Shown here one piece after another: positions 1 through 8,792 of a stretch of 64,000 bases of DNA (positions are counted from its first letter, which is position 1; every line of letters starts with the position of its first letter). The stretch spans positions 1-64,000 of the forward strand of contig JAFDZM010000061.1 in assembly GCA_018266915.1 (NCBI GenBank), written 5' to 3'. A program made the translations under genes and the position numbers. This DNA is from Bacteroidota bacterium (GTDB lineage Bacteria > Bacteroidota > Bacteroidia > Sphingobacteriales > Sphingobacteriaceae). The notes below the pieces were generated by a model. The model worked only from the letters and a program-made list of their open reading frames with translations, searched no databases and was not told where the DNA came from.

Positions 1-24
1 TAACAAACCACTATAAACAAAAAA

Positions 25-47
25 GTCGGAAGATTCTTTCTTCCGAC
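25..47. terminator. hairpin, possible terminator of an upstream gene
   Basis: GTCGGAAG (25-32) pairs perfectly with CTTCCGAC (40-47) around a 7-nt loop. No T-run follows directly; a T8 run sits at 68-75 after a second small GC-rich stretch. It probably ends transcription of a gene left of the window. Strand cannot be decided. Confidence 0.4.
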
Positions 48-200
48 CATTCGTGGCCACAAGCCGGTTTTTTTTCTGTAATGCGTTGTAACAATAGCAT
101 TGACTAAGAAAATACCAAGGCAACAATTAAGTTACACGACAGTTATTAAACTATTAGCGGCTAACTTTATCCAAAGATCAATTGTTAAAAAACTAAAAAA

Positions 201-563
201 ATGAAGAAATTCCTGTTAATGTGCTGTTTCCTGATTGGAATTACGGCAGTATCCCGTGCACAAGGTGGCGGTATGCGAAGAAGTCCTGAAGACAGGGCGA
301 AAGCCTTGCAAACGCAGTTAAAACTAACTGACGACCAGACAACCAAAGTCACAGCGATATATAAAGTACAGGCTACTAAAATGGATAGCGTAAGAACCGC
401 TGCCAACGGCGACAGGGATGCTATGCGTTCGGCTATGATGCCTTTGATGAAGGATACCAATGATAAGATCAAAGCTATCCTGACTCCTGACCAGGCTACT
501 GCATATGACAAAATAATGCAGGACCGAATGAACAGGATGAGAAATGGCGGCGGTGGTAATTAA
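201..563 (+). CDS. Spy/CpxP-like small periplasmic protein
   Basis: A 120-aa secreted protein. Residues 1-20 form a signal peptide ending at a Sec-type site (SRAQ). The mature part is charged and helical, with LKLTDDQ near residue 42 and ILTPDQ near residue 93, resembling the LTxxQ motifs of Spy/CpxP periplasmic chaperones and related Bacteroidota DUF families. The tail is Met/Arg/Gly-rich (MNRMRNGGGGN). A strong hairpin follows the stop, so it is probably monocistronic and separate from the biotin genes. The chaperone role is inferred from motif and size only. Confidence 0.7.
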   Translation: MKKFLLMCCFLIGITAVSRAQGGGMRRSPEDRAKALQTQLKLTDDQTTKVTAIYKVQATKMDSVRTAANGDRDAMRSAMMPLMKDTNDKIKAILTPDQATAYDKIMQDRMNRMRNGGGGN

Positions 564-584
564 CACCCGCGCAAATCATTTTTT

Positions 585-618
585 GAGAAAGTCTTCCGGT
601 TTAAAGGGAGGCTTTCTC
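585..618 (+). terminator. rho-independent terminator between the Spy-like gene and bioF
   Basis: GAGAAAGTCTTCC (585-597) pairs over 13 bp, two of them G-U, with GGGAGGCTTTCTC (606-618) around an 8-nt loop, followed by TATTTTAG. It lies 22 nt after the Spy-like stop and upstream of the preferred bioF start. Confidence 0.75.
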
Positions 619-642
619 TATTTTAGCAAAAAATTTTCGACC

Positions 643-1761
643 TTGAGCGCAGAAAAATTCATCCGGGAAAGACTTGAAGAAAGATGGGAAAACGGTTCTT
701 ACAGAACACTGAAACCTGAAAATAGCCTGGTCGATTTTTGTTCAAACGACTATCTCGGTTTTGCCCGGTCATCTACCTTAAAACGATGGATAGATGATGA
801 GATTGCTACTAATCAACATGCATTAAATGGCTCTACAGGCTCCCGCCTATTATCAGGTAATCTTTCCTACACAGAAGCATTAGAACAACAAATTGCGGAT
901 TATCACAAAGCAGAAACTGGGCTAATTTATAACTCAGGTTACGATGCCAATATTGGATTGTTCTCATCTTTACCTCAAAGGGGCGATACTATAATTCTTG
1001 ATGAATTAGCTCATGCTTCTATTATTGATGGTGCAAGACTAAGTTATGCCAATCGCTACACCTTCAGACATAATGATTTGGAAAGCCTGGAAGAAAAGTT
1101 AAAACACGCCAAAGGCAATTGCTATGTAGTGATTGAAAGCGTTTATTCCATGGATGGTGATACACCAACAATCAAGGAAATTTTATCAATAACCAAAAAA
1201 CATAAAGCTGAACTAATAGTTGATGAAGCACATGCTATTGGATTATATAACAATGGATTAATAAATCAACTTAAATTAGAAGATGAGGTTTTTGCCCGAA
1301 TTGTAACTTTCGGGAAAGCCTTGGGTTGCCATGGCGCTATTGTATTAGGAAATAAAGATTTAAGAGAGTATTTGATCAATTTTTCAAGGTCATTTATATA
1401 CACTACAGCGACTTCGTTTCATCAAATTGCTTCAATCAAAATGGCCTATAAAATGTTGCCCCAAGCCGTTGAAGATATTGAAAAACTGCAATACAATATT
1501 CAACTATTTAAAAAGCTGACTGCTGGTTTAAAAGGTAATTTACTACCGAGTGACTCATCTATTCAGTGTCTAATTGTAGGTAGTAATGAAAGAGCGAAAG
1601 TAATAGCAAACCAATTGCAGAGTGCGGGTCTGGATGTTCGCCCAATTTTAAGCCCAACTGTAGCTAAAGGAAGTGAGCGATTAAGAATATGCCTGCATTC
1701 ATTTAATTCAGCAAATGAGATAACTTTGCTGTCGGAAATTTTACATCAACAAAACTTATGA
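643..1761 (+). CDS. bioF: 8-amino-7-oxononanoate synthase
   Basis: A PLP enzyme of the alpha-oxoamine synthase family that condenses L-alanine with a pimeloyl thioester in biotin synthesis. From the chosen TTG start (372 aa) the PLP lysine is K225 (TFGKALGCHGA), with D194 and H197 in VDEAH and the SNDYLG motif near residue 35. The frame is open back to an ATG at 544, but that extension overlaps the upstream gene and would translate the terminator at 585-618. The TTG at 643 gives the usual BioF N-terminus (SAEKFIRERLEER). Its stop overlaps the bioD start by 4 nt (ATGA), so the two are coupled. Function is certain; the start is less so. Confidence 0.93.
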   Translation: MSAEKFIRERLEERWENGSYRTLKPENSLVDFCSNDYLGFARSSTLKRWIDDEIATNQHALNGSTGSRLLSGNLSYTEALEQQIADYHKAETGLIYNSGYDANIGLFSSLPQRGDTIILDELAHASIIDGARLSYANRYTFRHNDLESLEEKLKHAKGNCYVVIESVYSMDGDTPTIKEILSITKKHKAELIVDEAHAIGLYNNGLINQLKLEDEVFARIVTFGKALGCHGAIVLGNKDLREYLINFSRSFIYTTATSFHQIASIKMAYKMLPQAVEDIEKLQYNIQLFKKLTAGLKGNLLPSDSSIQCLIVGSNERAKVIANQLQSAGLDVRPILSPTVAKGSERLRICLHSFNSANEITLLSEILHQQNL

Positions 1762-2375
1762 CTTCTAAAAAACCTTTGTTTGTTACCGGCATCGGTACCG
1801 GCATTGGAAAAACTATTGTATCTGCTGTATTAGTCGAAAAACTTAAAGCCGACTACTGGAAACCTGTACAATCCGGCGATCTCGATAAAAGCGACTCGCT
1901 ATCGGTAGAAAGTCTTATATCGAACACGGCTACAAAAATTCATCCGGAGAGTTACAAACTCACACAACCTTTTTCACCGCATAAATCTGCAGCAATTGAT
2001 GGGATAACCATTGATCCCGATAATTTCCATCTCCCTAGAACCAGCAATGCATTAATCGTTGAAGGGGCCGGTGGTTTGATGGTACCTTTAAATAATGAAT
2101 TTTTGATTATCGACCTGATCAAAAAATTAGGAATCGAAGTAGTCCTGGTATCTCAAAATTACCTGGGAAGCATTAACCATACGCTGTTATCTATTCACGC
2201 ATTAAAAAGCTATGAAATCCCAATCAGGGGTATAATTTTTAATGGGATCAAAGATATTTACTCAAAAGATTTTATACTTGAAAGCACTGGTGTGGAATTG
2301 CTGGGTCATATACCGCAATACAATATGATCGACAAAAAGGTAATTATTGATGCAGGCAGCTATATTCACTTGTAA
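1758..2375 (+). CDS. bioD: dethiobiotin synthetase
   Basis: ATP-dependent closure of the ureido ring, converting 7,8-diaminopelargonic acid and CO2 to dethiobiotin. The 205-aa product has the P-loop GIGTGIGKT at residues 11-19, the KPVQSG substrate loop near 35-40 and the VEGAGGLMVPL motif at 101-111. Length is normal for the family. It overlaps bioF by 4 nt. BioA is encoded about 22 kb away at 24366-25631; bioB and a pimeloyl-ACP pathway were not recognised in this window. Confidence 0.95.
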   Translation: MTSKKPLFVTGIGTGIGKTIVSAVLVEKLKADYWKPVQSGDLDKSDSLSVESLISNTATKIHPESYKLTQPFSPHKSAAIDGITIDPDNFHLPRTSNALIVEGAGGLMVPLNNEFLIIDLIKKLGIEVVLVSQNYLGSINHTLLSIHALKSYEIPIRGIIFNGIKDIYSKDFILESTGVELLGHIPQYNMIDKKVIIDAGSYIHL

Positions 2376-2439
2376 TTAAGACAGGTATTTGGCGATGTAA
2401 AGAATTTGCCTCAAATTAGCGCAGATTCAGACACCAATT

Positions 2440-3336
2440 ATGATACAAAACATCACGGTTATCGGTTCGGGAACTATGGGTAATGGTATTGCCCATACCT
2501 TTGCTCAAAATGGTTTTAAAATTTCGCTGGTTGATATCAGCAGTGAATCGTTAGTGAAAGCATTGCAAACTATAGCCAATAATCTTGACCGGCAGATCAA
2601 AAAAGGAGCGATCGAAGAATCTGTAAAAACATCTACTCTTTCCAATATCACAACCTATACGGATTTGAAAGCCGGAGCTGCTAATGCAGACCTTGTTATT
2701 GAAGCTGCTACTGAAAACAAAGAAATCAAATTAAGCTTGTTTAAGCAGCTCAGCGAGCTCTGTAAAGCCGATGCAATAGTGGCATCTAATACATCATCTA
2801 TTTCAATCACACAAATTGCAGCAGCAACCAACAGACCAGATAAGGTTATCGGGATGCATTTTATGAACCCGGTGCCGGTAATGAAATTGGTGGAAGTGAT
2901 CCGCGGGTATGCTACCGGTGATGCCACAATAAATACCATCATGCAGCTTTCCCGCGATCTGGGGAAAAATCCGGTTGAAGTAAACGACTATCCGGGTTTT
3001 GTGGCGAACCGTATTTTGATGCCGATGATCAACGAAGCGATTTATACTTTATTTGAAGGCGTTGCCGGAGTTGCCGAGATTGACACCGTAATGAAACTGG
3101 GTATGGCCCACCCTATGGGGCCACTGCAATTAGCTGATTTTATAGGTTTGGATGTCTGTCTGGCAATTTTGAGAGTGTTGTATGACGGCTTTGGGAACCA
3201 GAAATATGCACCTTGTCCGCTATTAGTTAATATGGTAACGGCCGGGCATCTCGGCGTAAAATCAGGCAATGGTTTTTATACTTATACTCCCGGAAATAAA
3301 GAAGTAATAGTAGCGTCCAAGTTCGCACACAGCTAA
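2440..3336 (+). CDS. 3-hydroxybutyryl-CoA dehydrogenase
   Basis: NAD(P)-dependent 3-hydroxyacyl-CoA dehydrogenase. The 298-aa product has an N-terminal Rossmann motif (GSGTMGNG, residues 9-16), the SNTSS segment at 116-120, and the catalytic H140 (GMHFMNPVPVMKLVE) with E152. The C-terminal helical domain holds NRILMPMINEA and the GVKSGNGFYTY ending typical of the family. Family length is about 280-300 aa, so it is complete. It may serve butyrate or fatty-acid metabolism (hbd/paaH-like); the substrate cannot be read from the sequence. It stands alone, 64 nt after bioD. Confidence 0.9.
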   Translation: MIQNITVIGSGTMGNGIAHTFAQNGFKISLVDISSESLVKALQTIANNLDRQIKKGAIEESVKTSTLSNITTYTDLKAGAANADLVIEAATENKEIKLSLFKQLSELCKADAIVASNTSSISITQIAAATNRPDKVIGMHFMNPVPVMKLVEVIRGYATGDATINTIMQLSRDLGKNPVEVNDYPGFVANRILMPMINEAIYTLFEGVAGVAEIDTVMKLGMAHPMGPLQLADFIGLDVCLAILRVLYDGFGNQKYAPCPLLVNMVTAGHLGVKSGNGFYTYTPGNKEVIVASKFAHS

Positions 3337-3396
3337 TAATTAAACTTTTTCTATACTCGTTTGTCTATAGTTTATACCTATATAAACGAAAAACAG

Positions 3397-3690
3397 ATGA
3401 AAACTTTAGTAAAAATAGGGATGATCGCCACTCTGGGATCATCCCTGTTCCTGACGTCATGCGCAGGAGAATATTACGTTTCCGATCAACCGGCCGATGT
3501 ATATTATGACCCGGGACCACCACCCTATTCTGGTGCTGTTTGGCTTGAGGGTGACTGGGTATATAGCGGCGGACATTACGTTCACAACCGTGGTCACTGG
3601 GCGAGAGGCCGTGCAAACCGCACCTGGGTTAAAGGTAACTGGGACCACAACAATCGTGGTTATAAATGGCACAGAGGGCACTGGCAGTAA
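3397..3690 (+). CDS. WxxGxW-repeat lipoprotein
   Basis: A 97-aa lipoprotein. The signal peptide ends in FLTSC, with the acylated Cys near residue 22. The mature part is rich in Trp, Tyr, His and Gly and carries repeats of the form WLEGDW, HYVHNRGHW, TWVKGNW and KWHRGHW, a signature of the YXWXXGXW family. The frame is open to a TTG at 3361, but the ATG at 3397 gives a normal lipoprotein signal. The function of the family is not established; surface attachment is likely. Confidence 0.72.
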   Translation: MKTLVKIGMIATLGSSLFLTSCAGEYYVSDQPADVYYDPGPPPYSGAVWLEGDWVYSGGHYVHNRGHWARGRANRTWVKGNWDHNNRGYKWHRGHWQ

Positions 3691-3794
3691 TCAGTTTGCA
3701 GTGTGCAGTTAGCAGTTTGCACATGAGAACAATAAACAGAAATGGCAGTTTGCATCAAAAAAGTTCAAACTGCCAATTTTTAACTGCAAACTGA
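3691..3794. repeat. nested inverted repeat between convergent genes, terminator-like
   Basis: The outer arms TCAGTTTGCAGT (3691-3702) and ACTGCAAACTGA (3783-3794) are perfect complements. The inner arms GGCAGTTTG (3744-3752) and CAAACTGCC (3766-3774) are also perfect and are followed by AATTTTTAA. Further CAGTTAGCAGTTTGC copies lie in the left arm. The element fills the gap between the lipoprotein stop and the argS stop and may end transcription from both sides. Confidence 0.65.
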
Positions 3795-3795
3795 A

Positions 3796-5559
3796 TCACA
3801 TCCGCTCCGGGACTTCAATCCCCAACAGCTTCATCGCCTTTTTGATCACTTTTGCTGTAGCGGAAGATAATTGTAAACGAAATGCTTTGCTGCTCTCATC
3901 TTCAGCCTGTAATATCTTCTTCTCGTGATAAAATTTATTATAATTCTTAGCTAACTCATATACGTAATTAGCGATAACAGCAGGGCTATGTTCTTTGGCG
4001 GCTTGTGTAATCGTTTCGGGATATTGTGCCAATGAAAATAGCAAATCCCTTTCTATGGGAGCCAAATCAATTTTTACTGTCTCACTTTGTCTATAATCAG
4101 CTTTTTTCAAAACAGATCTTATTCGAGCATGAGAATATTGGACATAAGGCCCAGTATGTCCCTGTAAATCAATTGATTCATTTGGGTCAAATAGTAAACG
4201 TTTTTTAGGGTCAACTTTTAGAAGAAAGTATTTTAGAGCTCCCATTCCAACTGTATGATAAAGCTCTGCCTTTTCCAACTCCCCAAACCCATCAATTTTT
4301 CCGTTTTTTTCAATCTCTGCTTTAGCAGTTTGCTCCATTTCAGCGATCAGATCGTCAGCATCAACTACAGTTCCCTCGCGCGATTTCATTTTACCGGATG
4401 GCAGGTCGACCATACCGTATGACAAATGGTATAATCCCTTAGCCCATGATTTGCCCAATTTCGCCAATATCAGGAATAACACTTTAAAGTGATAATCCTG
4501 CTCATTACCCACCACATATATGGACTCATCCATGTGGAAATTTTTATATTTCTCCTGGGCAGTGCCCAAATCCTGGGTCATGTAAACTGACGTACCGTCT
4601 GAACGACGTACCAGCTTTTGGTCGAGGCCATCAGCAGTTAAGTCTATCCAAACTGATCCATCTTCTTTTTCAAAAAAAACGCCTTTTTCAAGACCTTCTT
4701 CAACAATATCTTTTCCTAATAGATAGGTTTCCGACTCATAATAGAACTTGTCGAAATTGACCCCTAAAGCTTCATAGGTTTTGCCGAAACCATCATAAAC
4801 CCAAAGATTCATCATCTTCCAAAGTCTAATCACTTCTTCGTTACCGGCTTCCCACTGCTGCAACATTTCCTGGGCCTCTTTGATGATTGGCGCGTTCTTT
4901 TTGGCATCTTCTTCGGTTTGGCCGAATGATTTCAGTTCGTCAATTTGCTTTTTATATTCCTTATCAAAAAGAACGTAGTATTTACCTACTAAATGATCAC
5001 CCTTTTCCCCGGTAGATTCAGGTGTTTCACTATTACCGAACTTTTGCCAGGCCAGCATGGATTTGCAGATATGAATACCCCTGTCGTTCACCAGGTTTGC
5101 TTTGACCACTTCATAACCCTCTGCCTTCAATATCTCAGCAACAGAATAGCCTAACAGGTTATTACGAACATGGCCCAGGTGAAGCGGTTTATTAGTATTT
5201 GGTGATGAATACTCTACCATCACTTTTTTACCATTCGGTTTAGAGGTGGCAAAATCATCTGGCAGAATTTCATTATAGAATTTATCAAGCCAGTAGCCAT
5301 CAGCCAATGAGATATTCAAGAAACCTTTGATCACATTGAAACCGGCAATTTCCTTTACTTCATTTTTTAGGAACTCACCTATTTCAGTACCTGTTTGTTC
5401 AGGTGATTTGCGTGAAAACTTGGTAAACGGGAATGTAACTATAGTAACTTGTCCTTCAAATTCTTTACGTGTAGGCTGCAAATTCACATCTGCGGCATTC
5501 AGTTCAGTTTGATATAGGGTTTTAACGGCTTTAACAGCGGCTTCAATTATAAAATCCAT
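3796..5559 (-). CDS. argS: arginyl-tRNA synthetase
   Basis: Class I aminoacyl-tRNA synthetase that charges tRNA-Arg. The 587-aa product has an N-terminal Arg-tRNA-synthetase N domain (about 1-85), the HIGH-type signature HLGH at 127-130 and the KMSKS-type loop KMKSREGT at 390-397. The C-terminal anticodon-binding DALR domain ends in LGIEVPERM. Length is normal. The ATG lies 4 nt downstream of a TAATTTTG element, so the mRNA may be leaderless. It opens a stretch of arginine-related genes, but on the opposite strand to the others. Confidence 0.97.
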   Translation of the reverse strand: MDFIIEAAVKAVKTLYQTELNAADVNLQPTRKEFEGQVTIVTFPFTKFSRKSPEQTGTEIGEFLKNEVKEIAGFNVIKGFLNISLADGYWLDKFYNEILPDDFATSKPNGKKVMVEYSSPNTNKPLHLGHVRNNLLGYSVAEILKAEGYEVVKANLVNDRGIHICKSMLAWQKFGNSETPESTGEKGDHLVGKYYVLFDKEYKKQIDELKSFGQTEEDAKKNAPIIKEAQEMLQQWEAGNEEVIRLWKMMNLWVYDGFGKTYEALGVNFDKFYYESETYLLGKDIVEEGLEKGVFFEKEDGSVWIDLTADGLDQKLVRRSDGTSVYMTQDLGTAQEKYKNFHMDESIYVVGNEQDYHFKVLFLILAKLGKSWAKGLYHLSYGMVDLPSGKMKSREGTVVDADDLIAEMEQTAKAEIEKNGKIDGFGELEKAELYHTVGMGALKYFLLKVDPKKRLLFDPNESIDLQGHTGPYVQYSHARIRSVLKKADYRQSETVKIDLAPIERDLLFSLAQYPETITQAAKEHSPAVIANYVYELAKNYNKFYHEKKILQAEDESSKAFRLQLSSATAKVIKKAMKLLGIEVPERM

Positions 5560-5563
5560 CCGG

Positions 5564-5571
5564 CAAAATTA
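5564..5571 (-). promoter_or_regulatory. candidate -7 element for a leaderless argS mRNA
   Basis: On the minus strand TAATTTTG matches the Bacteroidota -7 consensus TAnnTTTG. Four nucleotides (CCGG) separate it from the argS ATG, which places transcription start at or next to the start codon. No clear -33 element was confirmed. Confidence 0.5.
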
Positions 5572-5581
5572 ATAAATTGGC

Positions 5582-5608
5582 TCATAGTTCATTGTTCATT
5601 GTTCACGG
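5582..5608. repeat. TTCATTGTTCATTG-type short repeat
   Basis: Tandem-like CATAGTTCATTGTTCATTGTTCA copies lie just upstream of argS. They are similar in style to the repeat at 7141-7206. Confidence 0.4.
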
Positions 5609-5655
5609 TTTTACAGGGCGCCAACAATCCGCGATTAAGTATGAACGAAAAAGCA

Positions 5656-5663
5656 TAGCTTTG
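5656..5663 (+). promoter_or_regulatory. candidate -7 promoter element
   Basis: TAGCTTTG matches TAnnTTTG, 18 nt upstream of the ATG at 5682. A -33 element was not confirmed. Confidence 0.4.
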
Positions 5664-5681
5664 CTCTTCTCATAATTATTT

Positions 5682-7130
5682 ATGACCAAAAAGAACAACG
5701 AATTTCGTATCGACGTAAGCTCTGAAATAGGCGACCTGCGTTGCCTTTTGATACATAGTCCCGATAGTGGTTTAGGAAAAGTAGTGCCCTCAAAAGCGCA
5801 GGATTGGTTATTTGAAGACATTGTGCACCTTGATACAATGCGCCGCAACGAGTATGATTACTACGTGAAGTTGCTGATGTATTTCCTCGACCCGGATAAA
5901 ATTAAAGGCAGACTCAAAGAGATCGACTCAAAAGATCACGACCGCGCCTTTTTTAAGCCAGATAACGAGGGTTTCCACGCTTCAACCAAGGTGGTAGAAA
6001 TACAAAATTTGCTGGCTGACATTTTGGTTGAAGATGACATCCGCAAAAAACTGGTGGCTTCTGTTTGCGCGATTGAAGGTTGTACCTATCGCCTTCAGCA
6101 AAAACTAATCAATACCAAATCTATTGAACTGGCTAAAATATTTATCTCTGGCTCTTTAGGCAACGATGAGATGATCTTCGCCCCTATTCCTAACCTGATA
6201 TTTTCGAGAGACATCGGTATAGCGATTAATGATTATATGTTGCTGAACAAACCAGCAAAAAAAGCCCGTGCAAGGGAAACTTTACTGGCACGATATATTT
6301 TCTTTAATCACCCGCTTTTTTCTAAATATCAAAATAACATCCTCGAAATACCTGAGACGGTACATCATTTTCTACGCCCTGGAGAAGAGCAGGATGAAAA
6401 AACTACACTTGAGGGTGGTGACGTGATGATGGTAAGTCCTGATCATTTACTGATCGGCTGTAGTGAGCGTACCTCAGTAAGCGGCGCCAATGAAGCGATG
6501 AAGCTGCTTTTTGAGAATGATGTAGTAAAGAAAGTCACCATAGTAAAAATTCCGCATAAGCGCGATTATATGCATATCGATACCATTTTTACACAGGTAA
6601 AGCGTCATGTGTGGGTGATGTTGGGTTCACTTTCTGCATTAGAAGACACGCACGAAGACGCTAACGTGGTAAAATGGTTCTCTGAAAAGAAAGCTAAAGA
6701 CAAGACCGACATTATTCAGTTTGAGAATGGAAAATCGAAACCACGGATATTTAAAAGCCTGGAGGATTTGCTGAGCGATATTAGTGAAAATGATCTGCAA
6801 AGCGGAAAAAAAACAAAGTTCATCTATTCGGGCAATGATAAATTTCCGTTCGATGCACGTGAGCAATGGACCGACTCCTGCAACCTATTGGCTCTAAAAG
6901 AAGGTGTTGTACTCGGCTACGACCGCAACGACAAAACCGTTGACGCATTCCGCAAAAAAGGGTTTGAGGTTGTAAAAGTGGCCGACCTGCTACAAAAGTT
7001 TGAGAATAGCGAGATCGATCCGCACGAAATGAAGGATACCTTGATATTAATGCCTTCGTCAGAACTTTCACGTGCCCGTGGTGGTTTCCATTGCATGAGT
7101 ATGCCGCTGTTGAGGGATAAAATATTGTAA
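5682..7130 (+). CDS. arginine deiminase family protein
   Basis: A guanidino-group modifying enzyme, probably hydrolysing arginine to citrulline and ammonia. The 482-aa product carries the family's motifs in order: PNLIFSRD (170-177, FTRD-type), TLEGGD (242-247), MHIDT with H298 and D300, and the C-terminal ARGGFHCMSMPL with the expected nucleophile C471. This set matches true arginine deiminase, though the protein is longer than the usual 400-420 aa because of extra N-terminal and middle segments. The next gene is a second member of the superfamily. No ornithine carbamoyltransferase or carbamate kinase is nearby, so a fermentative ADI pathway is not supported. Confidence 0.82.
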   Translation: MTKKNNEFRIDVSSEIGDLRCLLIHSPDSGLGKVVPSKAQDWLFEDIVHLDTMRRNEYDYYVKLLMYFLDPDKIKGRLKEIDSKDHDRAFFKPDNEGFHASTKVVEIQNLLADILVEDDIRKKLVASVCAIEGCTYRLQQKLINTKSIELAKIFISGSLGNDEMIFAPIPNLIFSRDIGIAINDYMLLNKPAKKARARETLLARYIFFNHPLFSKYQNNILEIPETVHHFLRPGEEQDEKTTLEGGDVMMVSPDHLLIGCSERTSVSGANEAMKLLFENDVVKKVTIVKIPHKRDYMHIDTIFTQVKRHVWVMLGSLSALEDTHEDANVVKWFSEKKAKDKTDIIQFENGKSKPRIFKSLEDLLSDISENDLQSGKKTKFIYSGNDKFPFDAREQWTDSCNLLALKEGVVLGYDRNDKTVDAFRKKGFEVVKVADLLQKFENSEIDPHEMKDTLILMPSSELSRARGGFHCMSMPLLRDKIL

Positions 7131-7140
7131 GCAAATAGTA

Positions 7141-7206
7141 CATGGTTGATAGTTCATGGCAACTGCAACTATCGGCTATGACCCATGATCTATGAACTAA
7201 TGAACC
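7141..7206. repeat. ATGGTTCATAG-type imperfect inverted repeat containing the ctlX start
   Basis: The left part CATGGTTGATAGTTCATGG (7141-7159) is imperfectly complementary to the right part at 7183-7206 (CCATGATCTATGAAC...). The right part contains the start codon at 7200. Confidence 0.5.
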
Positions 7207-8123
7207 AACAAACCACCTCTACGATATTAATGATCCGCCCGGTGAGCTTTGCATTTAACGAGCAAACTGCCGGAAGCAATGCTTTTCAGAACCGCAATGC
7301 TGAACAACAACGCGTACAGGATAAAGCTTTAGAAGAATTTGATCACTTTGTTAATGTGCTGCGTGAAAATGGCATTGAAGTGATCGTAATTGATGATACC
7401 GTTAAACCGCACACTCCTGATTCCATTTTCCCGAATAACTGGGTATCATTCCATAATGACGGGACAGTTTTTCTGTATCCCATGATGGCCGAAAACCGTC
7501 GACTGGAGCGCAGAGAAGATATTATGATGCAGTTAGAGGATGATTTCAAGGTAAAACATGTCATCGATCTGAGCCATTTTGAACATGAAAATAAATTCCT
7601 GGAAGGAACTGGTAGTATGGTTTTGGATCGTGAAAATAAAATTGCTTATGCCTGCTTATCTCCACGTACAGATAAGGACGTGCTTGAGGCGTTTTGTAAA
7701 GACAGCGGTTACCGGTCCGTTCTTTTCCATGCAGTCGACCAAAATAATATGGATATTTACCATACCAACGTTTTGATGTGTATTGGTAGTACTTACGCAG
7801 TGATTTGCCTGGATAGCATCAAGGATGAAGATGAAAAGCAAAACGTTATTAATTCGTTGCGATCAACCCAAAAACAAATTATAGACATTTCTTTTGAGCA
7901 AATGAACCACTTTGCCGGTAATATGCTCGAGGTTCAAAATAAGGACGGCGAGAGTCTGCTGGTGATGTCCAAAAGCGCCTGGGACTCGCTGAATTATGAG
8001 CAGAAGGCTATTTTAAGTTCGTTTAGTAAACCCGTTTATTCCGATATCAGCACCATAGAAAATAATGGCGGAGGCAGCGCCCGCTGTATGATGGCCGAAG
8101 TGCATTTACCAATTATGGAATAA
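7200..8123 (+). CDS. ctlX: amidinotransferase-fold hydrolase (CtlX-like)
   Basis: A 307-aa member of the guanidino-modifying superfamily, of the type annotated as citrulline utilization hydrolase CtlX. Landmarks are MIRPVSFAFNEQT near the N-terminus, the substrate motif IFPNNWVSFH, FLEGTGSMV, DIYHTNVLM with the likely catalytic His, MNHFAGNMLEV, and GGGSARCMMAEV near the C-terminus with nucleophile C296. The chosen ATG gives the family N-terminus; an open codon at 7185 lies inside a repeat. It lies 69 nt after the deiminase-like gene and probably acts downstream in citrulline or arginine breakdown. The exact reaction is inferred. Confidence 0.8.
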   Translation: MNQQTTSTILMIRPVSFAFNEQTAGSNAFQNRNAEQQRVQDKALEEFDHFVNVLRENGIEVIVIDDTVKPHTPDSIFPNNWVSFHNDGTVFLYPMMAENRRLERREDIMMQLEDDFKVKHVIDLSHFEHENKFLEGTGSMVLDRENKIAYACLSPRTDKDVLEAFCKDSGYRSVLFHAVDQNNMDIYHTNVLMCIGSTYAVICLDSIKDEDEKQNVINSLRSTQKQIIDISFEQMNHFAGNMLEVQNKDGESLLVMSKSAWDSLNYEQKAILSSFSKPVYSDISTIENNGGGSARCMMAEVHLPIME

Positions 8124-8132
8124 CCACAGAAA

Positions 8133-8570
8133 ATGCATCCTATGGTTATGAATATGAGAATTATCTTTCTAATTTTTCTGATTATAACCGGGTTTCAGAT
8201 TTCTGGCGTTAGTCAAACCAAAGCTTCACAAGATGATGAGCAGATATTGGAAGTTGAATATTTCTCTTCCGGATCCGAAATGGGTGGATATTTCGATTTA
8301 AAAATATCAAAGAGCTCGATCAAATGTTACGGTCAGAAGAAAAAGACTGATCGGCTTTTTTGGGACAGGCTAATTGCCTCAATTAATCTAACTGATTTTG
8401 ATAACGCACCACATGCAAAGGCGACTTCATCCATCGATGGGATTGATAATATAATAAGAATTAAAACCACGAAAAGGGTACATAGTATTGTACTCACCAG
8501 CAATCCTAATGATTATGCCAATATGAAGACCTTCATAGATTTATTGTCCGATAAACTTAAAGAATATTAG
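8133..8570 (+). CDS. secreted protein of unknown function
   Basis: A 145-aa protein with an N-terminal hydrophobic segment (IIFLIFLIITGFQ) and a probable Sec cleavage near GVSQT. Start codons at 8133, 8142, 8148 and 8154 all give a signal peptide. The mature part has SSGSEMGGYFDLKIS and several Lys/Asp-rich stretches. No family was recognised. It begins 9 nt after the ctlX-like stop, so it is probably co-transcribed, but a link to arginine metabolism is not visible. Confidence 0.65.
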   Translation: MHPMVMNMRIIFLIFLIITGFQISGVSQTKASQDDEQILEVEYFSSGSEMGGYFDLKISKSSIKCYGQKKKTDRLFWDRLIASINLTDFDNAPHAKATSSIDGIDNIIRIKTTKRVHSIVLTSNPNDYANMKTFIDLLSDKLKEY

Positions 8571-8792
8571 AGAGGGATATTTAATGATCCAATTATCAGC
8601 ATATTGGACTTTAAAATAGCCTTCTCGCATTTAGGTAATTCTTTTCAAAAGCAAACGAAACTCCCGCACGATTTACAATATTCTTAAACCGAATATGATG
8701 TAAAAGTAAAATATTTATTAAAAATCTTTAAAATCATAAAATGATGTATATATCTCATTAAAAAATAACATTTTTGGCAAAATTTTTTAAGA

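Noticed and set aside
544..642. N-terminal extension of bioF from the ATG at 544
   Set aside because: It overlaps the upstream gene and a strong terminator; the residues do not resemble BioF.
3361..3712. TTG-started extension of the WxxGxW lipoprotein and a 71-aa frame at 3497-3712
   Set aside because: The extension would precede the lipoprotein signal. The second frame is an out-of-frame shadow without a signal or domain.
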